This document shows, one piece after another, positions 1 to 6,608 of a stretch of 13,118 nucleotides of DNA; the first letter of the stretch is position 1; the number at the start of each line of letters is the position of its first letter. The DNA is from an uncultured Prevotella sp. (lineage in GTDB: Bacteria; Bacteroidota; Bacteroidia; Bacteroidales; Bacteroidaceae). Position numbers and translations under genes: made by a program. The notes below the pieces were generated by a model. The model had not been told where the DNA came from. It worked only from the letters and a program-made list of their open reading frames with translations, and did not search any database. The DNA lies in NCBI GenBank assembly GCA_934230685.1, contig CAKQFF010000038.1, forward strand, positions 1-13,118. Reading direction: 5' to 3'.

Positions 1-114
1 CGTTGGAATTATAGAAACCGCAAAGGGACGTGGAGCCATATTGCCGATCATGGAATGACTGCTTTGCCGATTGCAGAAAACGATTGTTTACGTATAGTTA
101 GCCGTATTGATTGA
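1..114 (+). CDS. 3' end of an unidentified CDS (partial)
   Basis: Frame 1 is open from the window edge for 37 codons and ends at TGA 112-114. The tail contains WSHIADHGMTALPIAENDC and ends IVSRID. I do not recognise the family. A chance open frame of this length is possible. Codon use is more AT-rich at third positions (ATT, GAT, TTA, ATA) than in the GC-ending genes downstream, so it may be a less expressed gene, or not coding at all. A competing minus-strand reading starts at ATG 51 and runs to the edge. The full gene lies outside the window. Confidence 0.4.
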   Translation, partial: RWNYRNRKGTWSHIADHGMTALPIAENDCLRIVSRID

Positions 115-135
115 TATATGTCAAAATTCAATTTG

Positions 136-166
136 CAAAGTTATCATTTTCAACGGAATACGCAAA
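136..166 (-). promoter_or_regulatory. Full-consensus Bacteroidota promoter, minus strand
   Basis: Read on the minus strand, TTTG (166-163) is followed by 19 nt and then TAACTTTG (143-136). This matches the Bacteroidota consensus TTTG-N19-21-TAnnTTTG exactly. It points left, into the 3' end of the presumed plus-strand CDS at 1-114. Its transcript would therefore be antisense to that gene, or it would serve a minus-strand gene beginning near position 51. The match is seen; activity is inferred. Confidence 0.5.
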
Positions 167-201
167 GGATTTAAAAGTATTTAATATAAAAAGCGAGTAA
201 C

Positions 202-220
202 TTAAGGTAACATTTAAGGT
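202..220. repeat. Direct repeat TTAAGGT x2, 12-bp spacing
   Basis: TTAAGGT occurs at 202-208 and 214-220. The second copy lies where the -33 element of the GH16 promoter (-7 at 240-247) would be, and no TTTG is present there. It could be a regulator binding site, but two 7-mers in AT-rich DNA can also arise by chance. Confidence 0.3.
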
Positions 221-239
221 TTTTCTCACTCAAACTGAC

Positions 240-247
240 TACCTTTG
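240..247 (+). promoter_or_regulatory. -7 element of the GH16 gene
   Basis: TACCTTTG fits the Bacteroidota -7 consensus TAnnTTTG and is followed by CA. The GH16 ATG at 266 lies 18 nt beyond it, giving a leader of only about 10-12 nt. No good -33 TTTG is seen 19-21 nt upstream, so the promoter may be weak or activator-dependent. Confidence 0.55.
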
Positions 248-265
248 CATAAAAAACTAAAACAA

Positions 266-1048
266 ATGAAAATCATCACTACAATTGCGGCCCTACTCAT
301 AAGTGCAGCATCGCTCGCACAAACATCCACCAACAAGTACAAACTCGTATGGCAAGACCATTTCAACGCGAAGACCTTCGACAGCCGCTCATGGTCGAAG
401 ATTCCACGCAGCGCCAATGCCGATTGGAAGCGTCACATGTCTGACGCCGACTCTCTATACGCTGTTCGCGATGGCAAGTTGATTCTTCGAGGAGCGGTTA
501 ACACCAATCTTGAGGCAGACACAGCCCGCTTCGTTACGGGCGGGCTCTACACAAAGCACAAACGCACCATCAAGTATGGCAAGGTGGAAGTACGCGCCAA
601 ATTAGGCAGTGCCCAGGGCGCTTGGCCAGCAATATGGATGTTGCCCGACGATGAGATAAAATGGCCAGAGGGTGGCGAGATTGACATTATGGAGCATCTC
701 AACCACGACAACATCGCCTATCAGACAGTACACACATACTACACCCATGTGCTTAAGAAAGACCAAAACCCGCCTCATGGCTCCACTCTTCCCATCGACC
801 GCGACGGATTCAACACATACACTGTAGAGATTCTGCCCGACTCCTTGGTCTTCTCCATCAACGGACGCACATCATTCTCTTACCCTCGCATAGAGACCAA
901 CGAAAAAGGACAATACCCGTTCGGCACACCTTTCTACCTGCTCGTCGACATGCAGATACAAGGCTCATGGGTAGGCAAGGCCGACCCAAAGCAGTTGCCA
1001 GTAGAAATGGAGATTGATTGGGTGAAATTTTATGAGCTGAAAGAATAG
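266..1048 (+). CDS. Secreted GH16 endo-beta-glycanase (laminarinase/endo-galactosidase-like)
   Basis: This is a glycoside hydrolase family 16 enzyme of 260 residues, a retaining endo-acting beta-glycanase. Residues 1-18 form a signal peptide with likely cleavage SLA|QT, so it is exported to the periplasm or surface. The GH16 active-site signature GEIDIMEH spans residues 137-144; E138 is the expected nucleophile, D140 the assisting residue and E143 the acid/base. The aromatic-rich segment GAWPAIWMLP (118-127) and the C-terminal strand MEIDWVKFYEL (248-258) are typical of the jelly-roll fold. The length equals a single catalytic domain with no binding module. An upstream in-frame TTG at 245 lies inside the promoter -7 element, so ATG 266 is preferred. 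Family assignment is firm. Substrate is not: beta-1,3-glucan or mucin-type poly-LacNAc are both possible, and the latter would fit the nearby sulfatase and sialate esterase-like genes. Confidence 0.93.
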   Translation: MKIITTIAALLISAASLAQTSTNKYKLVWQDHFNAKTFDSRSWSKIPRSANADWKRHMSDADSLYAVRDGKLILRGAVNTNLEADTARFVTGGLYTKHKRTIKYGKVEVRAKLGSAQGAWPAIWMLPDDEIKWPEGGEIDIMEHLNHDNIAYQTVHTYYTHVLKKDQNPPHGSTLPIDRDGFNTYTVEILPDSLVFSINGRTSFSYPRIETNEKGQYPFGTPFYLLVDMQIQGSWVGKADPKQLPVEMEIDWVKFYELKE

Positions 1049-1111
1049 ACGACAGGTTAATGAATTCCATTGGCTATTCAAGCTATTCCGAACAGCCTCT
1101 ACATAAGCTAT

Positions 1112-1163
1112 TTTTATTTCCTCGGCAGAAAGAAAATTTTTCCTCCCGAGGAAATAAAATTTT
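1112..1163. terminator. 14-bp hairpin, probable GH16 terminator
   Basis: TTTTATTTCCTCGG (1112-1125) is perfectly complementary to 1146-1159 across a 20-nt loop, with TTTT at 1160-1163. It starts 64 nt after the GH16 stop. Both stem flanks are A/T-rich, so it could work in either direction. The U-tract is short, so termination strength is uncertain. Confidence 0.6.
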
Positions 1164-1268
1164 AGATTCATCTTATAATAAGAACACAATATAGAAAAGG
1201 ACTCTTCCCAAGAATATGGAGTGATGAAAATGTAATATTATCAACAAGACACTTCTCGTTCGGTTCTC

Positions 1269-1312
1269 GTTCATCCTCCGTTCATCCTTCGTTCATCCTC
1301 CGTTCATCCTCC
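1269..1312 (+). repeat. Tandem 11-bp repeat, four copies
   Basis: The unit GTTCATCCTCC occurs at 1269-1279, 1280-1290 (one mismatch, CCTTC), 1291-1301 and 1302-1312. A fragment sharing TTCTCGTTC precedes the array, and the next unit breaks off as GTTAAAC. The period is not a multiple of three and no start codon leads into it, so it is unlikely to be coding. It lies between convergent GH16 and sulfatase genes. Confidence 0.9.
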
Positions 1313-1339
1313 GTTAAACAATCGAAGAACTAACGGAGG
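1308..1339. repeat. 9-bp inverted repeat joining the two tandem arrays
   Basis: CCTCCGTTA (1308-1316) and TAACGGAGG (1331-1339) form a perfect 9-bp stem around a 14-nt loop (1317-1330). The left arm is the end of the 11-bp array and the right arm begins the 22-bp array, so the cluster is folded about this centre. No T-run follows directly, so it is not a classic intrinsic terminator. Confidence 0.75.
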
Positions 1340-1377
1340 CAGATCGAGTTCACTACGGAGGCAGATCGAGTTCACTA
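1334..1377 (+). repeat. Tandem 22-bp repeat, two perfect copies
   Basis: Two identical 22-bp units occupy 1334-1355 and 1356-1377. Each starts CGGAGGCAGATCGAG and ends TTCACTA. They are followed by CGGAGGATGAACGAA (1378-1392), which is the exact reverse complement of 1288-1302 in the 11-bp array. CGGAGG, the complement of CCTCCG, therefore recurs at 1334, 1356 and 1378. Confidence 0.9.
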
Positions 1378-1433
1378 CGGAGGATGAACGAATAATTATC
1401 GAAGGAACATTCCACGCTTTGCATCCTCTTACA

Positions 1434-1461
1434 TTGTCAAATTGTCATTGTCATTTTGTCA
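1434..1461. repeat. Short TTGTCA repeats
   Basis: TTGTCA occurs four times, at 1434, 1442, 1448 and 1456, in the 3' flank of the sulfatase. This low-complexity tract has no recognised role. I see no convincing sulfatase terminator in 1393-1490. Confidence 0.5.
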
Positions 1462-1490
1462 TTTTCAAAAACGCAAGAGCCATGATCATT

Positions 1491-3029
1491 TCATTCATCC
1501 GGCCACTTGCAAGGCTCACCCGTAGCCTTAAATGTCGGGCGCTGCGCCTTCATCTCGCGAAGTGTTTTGCCAAGAATAGCCGATAGCTCCTTCACTTTGG
1601 CAGGGTTTTGTGCCGACAAATCGTTGTTCTCACCAATGTCCTGCGGGATATTGAAGAGTTCCTTGCGACCAGTATCGTAATAGTAAATCAGTTTCCAGTC
1701 GCCACGGCGGATGGCACAGTTGAGGTTTACGCCAGGACCATAGCCGTCCCAAATATTAGGGAAGTTCCACACAAGACTGCGGTTAATGAGATTCTTGTCG
1801 TTCTTTCCCTCCATCAGCGGCACAATGTCCATGCCGTCGATAGTCTGCGGCACCTTGTATTGCTTCACTCCTGCCATGTCGAGAATTGTGGGATAAAGGT
1901 CCTCGATGATAATGCTGTTGTCGTTGCGGGTGCCAGCCTTCACCTTGTCGCCCCACTTCACAATGAAGGGTACACGAATGCCACCCTCGTATAGTGAGCC
2001 TTTGCCGCTCTTGAGCGGAGAGTTCTGAGTGAAGAGAGGACCCTCGCGGAACTTAGGGTTGCAAGCCAAGCCACCATTGTCGCCAAGGAACACGATGATA
2101 GTGTTCTTAGCCTCATCGTTCTTGTCGAGCCAATCCATGATGTCGCCCAAGCTCTTGTCCATACCCTCTACAAGCGAGGCATAAGCCGCGTCCTTGTCAG
2201 ACAGACCCTTACGCACATATTTCGGGAAGAATCGCATATCCTTGTCTATCGGGATATGAACGGCATAATGCGACATATAGAGATAGAAAGGCTGACCATA
2301 TTTCTTAGCCTTGTTGAGCGAACTGATAGCCTCCTTCGTAAGAGCCTCGGTCACGAAAGTGCCAGTGCCCCAATACTTCTCAAGTCCGGGAATAGCCATA
2401 AGCGAGTTGGGCTTGCCGTCGCGGTCGTGTCCATAGTTGAACTCGCTCAGATACGAGGCAAGACCACCTGCTGCCGTACCCGTAATATTAACATCGAAGC
2501 CGAAGTGGCACGGATTCTCACCCGGAGTGTCTATCGAGCCCCAATGAGCCTTACCGCAATGAATAGTGTGATAGCCACTGTCCTTAAGCACCTGCACAAA
2601 CGACTTAGCCACAGCCGTATGCGACACAGCCTCAGCCTGTGCAATGCCGTTATAGTTCCATTCAGGCAGATTCACCACATCGCTCTTGCCATCGGTAGTC
2701 TTGTCGCGCTCCAGAGTCCAGTTGGTCACACGGTGGCGAGCCATATTCATGCCCGTCATCAGGCTGCACCTTGTGGGTGAGCTCACGGGGCAGGCATACG
2801 CCTGTGTGAACATCATGCCCTGACTGGCAAGACGTTCCATGTTGGGAGTCTCATACATTTCGTTGTAGCGAGTCTTCTTGTCCCAAAACGGCAGCGAAGT
2901 GTCCTGCCATCCCATGTCGTCGACAAGAAAAACAATAATGTTTGGACGCGACTGGCTCTGTTGAGCGCGCGCGCTGCCATAACCCAAGAATGTGGCGGCA
3001 GCAAGAGTAGAGAATAGTTTTAAGTTCAT
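1491..3029 (-). CDS. Secreted family S1 sulfatase, serine-type
   Basis: This is a formylglycine-dependent sulfatase of 512 residues that hydrolyses sulfate esters, probably on glycans. Residues 1-22 are a signal peptide (cleavage near ARA|QQ), giving a periplasmic or surface enzyme. The maturation motif is SSPTR (83-87), so Ser83 is the residue converted to formylglycine; serine-type enzymes depend on a radical-SAM anaerobic maturase, not seen here. Metal ligands are expected at D37-D38 (LVDDMG) and D317-N318 (GDNGG). Further active-site candidates are K160/H162 (GKAHWG) and H254. The C-terminal region carries RRGDWKLIYYYDTG (441-454) and ELFN, typical of the S1 C-subdomain. The start at 3029 puts a clean signal peptide at the N-terminus; a start at 3107 would add 26 residues translated from the hairpin region, so it is rejected. 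The sequence resembles exo-sulfatases of gut Bacteroidales, but sub-family and substrate are not assignable by eye. Confidence 0.92.
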   Translation of the reverse strand: MNLKLFSTLAAATFLGYGSARAQQSQSRPNIIVFLVDDMGWQDTSLPFWDKKTRYNEMYETPNMERLASQGMMFTQAYACPVSSPTRCSLMTGMNMARHRVTNWTLERDKTTDGKSDVVNLPEWNYNGIAQAEAVSHTAVAKSFVQVLKDSGYHTIHCGKAHWGSIDTPGENPCHFGFDVNITGTAAGGLASYLSEFNYGHDRDGKPNSLMAIPGLEKYWGTGTFVTEALTKEAISSLNKAKKYGQPFYLYMSHYAVHIPIDKDMRFFPKYVRKGLSDKDAAYASLVEGMDKSLGDIMDWLDKNDEAKNTIIVFLGDNGGLACNPKFREGPLFTQNSPLKSGKGSLYEGGIRVPFIVKWGDKVKAGTRNDNSIIIEDLYPTILDMAGVKQYKVPQTIDGMDIVPLMEGKNDKNLINRSLVWNFPNIWDGYGPGVNLNCAIRRGDWKLIYYYDTGRKELFNIPQDIGENNDLSAQNPAKVKELSAILGKTLREMKAQRPTFKATGEPCKWPDE

Positions 3030-3059
3030 AGTAAAAAAAATAGTAAATTTGAGATAAGG

Positions 3060-3113
3060 AAAAAGAGGATATTTCAAAAGGAACTTATCGTTACCGTTTT
3101 GAAACACCCTCTT
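3060..3113 (-). terminator. Intrinsic terminator of the OmpA-family gene
   Basis: On the minus strand, AAGAGG (3113-3108) pairs with CCTCTT (3068-3063). After a 3x3 internal loop, TTTCAAAA (3104-3097) pairs with TTTTGAAA (3079-3072), with a 17-nt loop. A TTTTT tract spans 3064-3060. The hairpin begins 60 nt after the OmpA stop and ends only 30 nt before the sulfatase ATG. It therefore probably separates the two genes or attenuates read-through. Confidence 0.65.
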
Positions 3114-3124
3114 CGTAATTCAAT

Positions 3125-3146
3125 ACATTATATTATATAATAATGT
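3125..3146. repeat. AT-rich inverted repeat
   Basis: ACATTAT (3125-3131) and ATAATGT (3140-3146) form a 7-bp AT-rich inverted repeat just 3' of the OmpA-family stop. The same-strand sequence TATAATATAAT (minus, 3137-3127) recurs at 13022-13032 after the NUDIX gene. It may be a weak upstream part of the terminator. Confidence 0.4.
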
Positions 3147-3173
3147 GGGGTTCACACACAATCACATCCGCTT

Positions 3174-4028
3174 TTACTCGCTTTCAGGAGCCTTGTCGAT
3201 AAGGTCCATAAACTGGTCGAGCTTCGGAGTGATGATGATCTGAGTGCGGCGGTTGCGCTGCTTGCCCACCTCGGTAGAGTTGGTTGTAACAGGGTTATAC
3301 TCGCCACGGCCACCGGCTGTGAGACGCTTCGGATCCACACCATACTCGTTCTGCAAAGCCTGCACCACGCTTGATGCGCGAAGGGCAGAGAGGTCCCAGT
3401 TGTTGCGGATGTTCTTCATTGTCGGCGCGTTTGTGTTTACAGGCACGTTATCGGTGTTACCCTCGATAAGCACCTCGTAGTCCTTATAGTCGGTGATAAT
3501 CTTGGCAATCTTGCTGAGAGTCTCGGCAGCACGCTCATTGATTTCGTATGAACCGCTCTTGTAGAGCATGTTGTCGGCAAGCGAGATGTAGACAACGCCC
3601 TTGAGCACCTGCACGTCAACCTCCTTCATCTCCTCCTTGCTAAGCGAGCGTGTGAGATTGTTGGTGAGCACCATGTTGAGCGAGTCGCTCTTCGACTTCA
3701 CCTCCACCAAGTGGCGGATGTACTGGTTTGACTCGTTGATCTGGTCAACAAGCTTCGAAATATTCACGTTGTTGGCACTTGCGTTGGTGAGACTCTTGTC
3801 GAGCGAGCCCTGCAGCGATGCATAAGCATTCTTAGCCTGTGAGAGTTGTTCCTCAAGCGAAGCCACACGTGCCTTCGAGGCGGCAAGCTGCTCCTTAGCG
3901 TTCTGATAGTTGCCTGAGAGTTCCTTGTTCTCAAGGCGGCAGTTGTCAAGATCCTTTTTCATTGCGCAGCTTGTGAATGACAGCAAGCCTGCGAGCATAG
4001 CGATAGCTAATACATTACATTTCTTCAT
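3174..4028 (-). CDS. OmpA-family peptidoglycan-binding lipoprotein
   Basis: This 284-residue lipoprotein probably anchors the outer membrane to peptidoglycan. The N-terminus has a lipoprotein signal with a lipobox-like FTSC, so Cys21 is the lipidation site. Residues about 25-125 are predicted coiled coil, rich in Lys, Glu, Gln, Ala and Leu. The OmpA/MotB C-terminal domain covers about 140-268. It contains EGNTDNVPV (189-197), WDLSALRASSV (211-221) with D212 and R217 as likely diaminopimelate ligands, GRGEYNP (240-246) and QRNRRTQI (257-264). There is no N-terminal beta-barrel, so it is not a porin. It starts at ATG 4028, 43 nt downstream of a -7 element. The sulfatase follows on the same strand across a probable terminator, so co-transcription is doubtful. 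The family is clear; the precise cell-envelope role is inferred. Confidence 0.93.
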   Translation of the reverse strand: MKKCNVLAIAMLAGLLSFTSCAMKKDLDNCRLENKELSGNYQNAKEQLAASKARVASLEEQLSQAKNAYASLQGSLDKSLTNASANNVNISKLVDQINESNQYIRHLVEVKSKSDSLNMVLTNNLTRSLSKEEMKEVDVQVLKGVVYISLADNMLYKSGSYEINERAAETLSKIAKIITDYKDYEVLIEGNTDNVPVNTNAPTMKNIRNNWDLSALRASSVVQALQNEYGVDPKRLTAGGRGEYNPVTTNSTEVGKQRNRRTQIIITPKLDQFMDLIDKAPESE

Positions 4029-4070
4029 ATCTTTATCTTCAATTTGTTGTTATTTAGCTTATATCTGTTG

Positions 4071-4078
4071 CAAAGTTA
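4071..4078 (-). promoter_or_regulatory. -7 element of the OmpA-family gene
   Basis: The minus strand reads TAACTTTG followed by CAAC, matching TAnnTTTG. The ATG at 4028 lies about 43 nt downstream. A TTTG exists upstream (4097-4094) but only 15 nt away, short of the usual 19-21, so the -33 element is unclear. Confidence 0.55.
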
Positions 4079-4168
4079 GCATTTAAACTCTTTCAAAGCT
4101 ATAAATAAGATGTTAGAATAGCTAAAATGTTGAATGTCTTTAAATTATTTTAACTTGTAAGGCTATAA

Positions 4169-4200
4169 TTTGCTTGTTTCACAGATAATAGTTATTTTTG
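4169..4200 (+). promoter_or_regulatory. Full-consensus promoter of the GH92 gene
   Basis: TTTG (4169-4172) is followed by exactly 20 nt and TATTTTTG (4193-4200), then CA. This is a complete match to the Bacteroidota primary promoter. The start codon at 4263 gives an A-rich leader of about 55 nt without a Shine-Dalgarno sequence. Confidence 0.7.
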
Positions 4201-4262
4201 CATAACCAAGTTTACACACCTATTACTATCTTAAGAAACAAAACAAAAATCAATCAAAACAA

Positions 4263-6524
4263 ATGAAGATTTTAAGAAATTCACTCATAGCCTCGCTTTT
4301 CGCCACAATGGCTATGACAGCCGAGGCAAAATCGGGTGTTGACTATGTCGACCCATTCATCGGCACCACCAATTTCAGCGTATGCAATCCCGGAGCTGTG
4401 CGTCCACACGGACTCATGTCGGTAGTGCCATTCAACGTGATGGGCTCCGACCTCAACAAGGAGGACAAGGACAAGCGATGGTGGTCGGCTCCATACGAGT
4501 ACCACAACAAGTATTTCACCGGCTTTGCCCACGTCACCCTCAGCGGAGTGGGATGTCCGGAGCTTGGCACTCTGCTCACAATGCCAACTACCGGCGAGCT
4601 GAACGTAGACTACCGTAGCTATGGCTCGGAGTACCGCAACGAGCAGGCACGCCCAGGCTACTACAGCAACGAGCTTACGAAATATGGCATTCGATGCGAG
4701 GTGTCTTCTACGATGCGCTCGTCGATAGAGCGTTTCACATTCCCCAAGGGACAGGGCAACCTGCTCTTCAACCTCGGCAACGGACTCACCAACGAGATTG
4801 GTGCCACTCTCCGACGCGTCAGCGACACCGAATTTGAGGGTATGCGCCTTCTCGGCACATTCTGCTACAACCCCCAGGCCGTGTTCCCCATGTACTTCGT
4901 TGTTCGCGTGAGCAAGGCTCCCAAGAAGAGCGGCTATTGGAAGAAGCAGCCCGACATGTTGGGAGCTGCCAAGGACTGGGACGTGTATAGCGGTAAGTAT
5001 AAAATCTACACCAACTACGGACGCGACATGGCAGGCAACGACATCGGCTACTTCATGTCGTTCGACTGCGAGGACAAAGAGCAGGTGGAGGTGCAGATTG
5101 GCGTGTCGTTCGTAAGCATTGCCAATGCCCGCGAAAACCTCAACACAGAGCAGCCTCAGCGCAACTTCAACCGTGTGGTGAGCGAATCGCGTGCCGACTG
5201 GTCGAATATTCTCGACCGCATCACCGTAGAGGGTGGCACCGAGGAGCAGCTGCGCCTATTCTACACAGCACTCTACCACACACAGATTCACCCGAACGTG
5301 CTTCAGGACGTGAACGGAGAATATCCACGTATGGAAGGTGACGAGATAATGAAGACCAAGGGCAACCGCTACACCGTGTTCTCGCTTTGGGACACCTACC
5401 GCAACCTCTCCCAGCTTCAGACGCTTCTCTTCCCCGACCGTCAGGAGGAGATGGTAAGATCGATGATCGACATGTACAAGGAATGGGGATGGATGCCCAA
5501 ATGGGAACTCTACGGACGCGAGACATGGACTATGGAGGGCGACCCGTCAATCCCTATCATCACCGACACATATCTTAAAGGATTGCGCAACTTCGACATC
5601 GAGACTGCCTACAAGGCTTTCCACACCTCAGCCACTCTGCCTGGCAAGGAGAACAAGATGCGCCCCGACATCGACTGGTACTACACCAAGGGCTATATCC
5701 CAATGGGAATGTACGAGGCCGACCTTTCGGGCGACAACTCTGTGTCGCACGCATTGGAGTATTATGTAGCCGACAACGCTCTCTCGCTGCTCGCCCAGTC
5801 GCTCGGCAAGACTGCCGATGCCAAGCTCTTCCGCGAACGCTCTCTTGGCTACAAGCACTACTATTCGAAGGAATCCGGCACATTGCGCCCTATCCTGAAG
5901 GATGGATCGTTCCTTACACCGTTCAACCCTGAGGACGGAGCCGACTTCAGCAACGCTCCCGGTTTCCACGAAGGTTCGGCATGGAACTACACCTTCTATG
6001 TTCCTCACGACGTTCAAGGACTCACCAAACTCATGGGCGGACAGCGCAAGTTCATAGACAAGTTGCAGATGGTGTTCGACAAGAACCTCTACGACCCTGC
6101 CAACGAGCCCGACATCGCCTACCCCTACCTCTTCTCTTACTTCAAGGGCGAGGAATGGCGCACACAAAAGACCATAGCCGAACTTCTCAAGAAGTACTAC
6201 TCGGCACGTCCCGACGGAATACCAGGCAACGACGACTGCGGCACCATGTCTACATGGGCTATATTCGCCATGCTCGGCTTTTATCCCGACTGCCCGGGCT
6301 CACCCTACTACACTCTTACAACTCCTGCATTCAGCAAGGTGACCCTGCATCTCGACCCCAAATACTATCCGCAAGGCGACATAGTGATTGAGACCGACCG
6401 CACATCGCCCTCGCAGCTCTACATCAACTCAATGACCTTGGGTGGCAAGAAACTCAACAGCTACCGCATCTCGCACAAGCAACTTGTCGAGGGCAAGACG
6501 CTGAAGATGACGCTGAAGAAATAG
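4263..6524 (+). CDS. Secreted GH92 alpha-mannosidase
   Basis: This calcium-dependent, inverting exo-alpha-mannosidase of 753 residues has the usual GH92 length. A signal peptide occupies residues 1-23 (cleavage AEA|KS). Family landmarks in order are VDYVDPFIGT (26-35), GAVRPHGLMSVVPF (44-57), SGVGCPE (94-100), ALYHTQIHPN (336-345), FSLWDTYRN (373-381), TMEGDPSIPIITDTY (423-437), GFHEGSAWNY (567-576) and GNDDCGTMSTW (655-665). E570 in HEGSAW is the expected catalytic acid, and the D657-D658 region supplies the base. NEPDIAYPYLF (614-624) sits in the substrate-binding region. GH92 enzymes trim alpha-1,2, -1,3, -1,4 or -1,6 mannosides on N-glycans or yeast mannan; linkage cannot be fixed here. 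It is divergent from the OmpA-family gene. No SusC/D genes accompany it, which is unusual but not rare. Confidence 0.96.
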   Translation: MKILRNSLIASLFATMAMTAEAKSGVDYVDPFIGTTNFSVCNPGAVRPHGLMSVVPFNVMGSDLNKEDKDKRWWSAPYEYHNKYFTGFAHVTLSGVGCPELGTLLTMPTTGELNVDYRSYGSEYRNEQARPGYYSNELTKYGIRCEVSSTMRSSIERFTFPKGQGNLLFNLGNGLTNEIGATLRRVSDTEFEGMRLLGTFCYNPQAVFPMYFVVRVSKAPKKSGYWKKQPDMLGAAKDWDVYSGKYKIYTNYGRDMAGNDIGYFMSFDCEDKEQVEVQIGVSFVSIANARENLNTEQPQRNFNRVVSESRADWSNILDRITVEGGTEEQLRLFYTALYHTQIHPNVLQDVNGEYPRMEGDEIMKTKGNRYTVFSLWDTYRNLSQLQTLLFPDRQEEMVRSMIDMYKEWGWMPKWELYGRETWTMEGDPSIPIITDTYLKGLRNFDIETAYKAFHTSATLPGKENKMRPDIDWYYTKGYIPMGMYEADLSGDNSVSHALEYYVADNALSLLAQSLGKTADAKLFRERSLGYKHYYSKESGTLRPILKDGSFLTPFNPEDGADFSNAPGFHEGSAWNYTFYVPHDVQGLTKLMGGQRKFIDKLQMVFDKNLYDPANEPDIAYPYLFSYFKGEEWRTQKTIAELLKKYYSARPDGIPGNDDCGTMSTWAIFAMLGFYPDCPGSPYYTLTTPAFSKVTLHLDPKYYPQGDIVIETDRTSPSQLYINSMTLGGKKLNSYRISHKQLVEGKTLKMTLKK

Positions 6525-6529
6525 GGCAA

Positions 6530-6556
6530 AATAACCACAAGCAGATTATGGTTATT
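6530..6556. other. 8-bp inverted repeat after GH92, before the SufT-like gene
   Basis: AATAACCA (6530-6537) and TGGTTATT (6549-6556) flank an 11-nt spacer. It begins 6 nt after the GH92 stop. Its right arm covers the -33 position of the next promoter (-7 at 6571). It could be a weak terminator, since no T-run follows, or an operator. I cannot decide which. Confidence 0.45.
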
Positions 6557-6570
6557 CCAAGAAAAATGAG

Positions 6571-6578
6571 TAAATTTG
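6571..6578 (+). promoter_or_regulatory. -7 element of the sufT-lpxH-rnr operon
   Basis: TAAATTTG fits TAnnTTTG and is followed by CA. The start codon at 6609 gives a leader of about 24 nt. The -33 region (around 6547-6550, TATG) is a poor match and lies in the right arm of an inverted repeat. Confidence 0.55.
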
Positions 6579-6608
6579 CATATAATCAAAAGACATCTAA
6601 AATCAAAT

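Noticed and set aside
1269..1377. Possible CRISPR array
   Set aside because: The repeats are directly adjacent with no variable spacers, units are 11 and 22 bp, and no cas genes are present.
1269..1392. Repeated GGAGGATGAAC on the minus strand looks like Shine-Dalgarno plus ATG mini-ORFs
   Set aside because: The frames end after four codons (ATG AAC GGA GGA TGA), and this phylum does not generally use Shine-Dalgarno starts.
2256..2780. 174-codon plus-strand open frame inside the sulfatase
   Set aside because: It is a shadow of the sulfatase coding strand, which contains all family motifs.
3030..3107. N-terminal extension of the sulfatase to 3107
   Set aside because: It would be translated from the terminator hairpin and would hide the signal peptide starting at 3029.
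5628..6167. 179-codon minus-strand open frame inside the GH92 gene
   Set aside because: It is antisense to strongly conserved GH92 motifs and shows no recognisable domain or promoter.
266..6524. Canonical polysaccharide utilization locus
   Set aside because: No SusC/SusD pair, surface glycan-binding protein or dedicated regulator is present, and genes are on different strands with separate signals.
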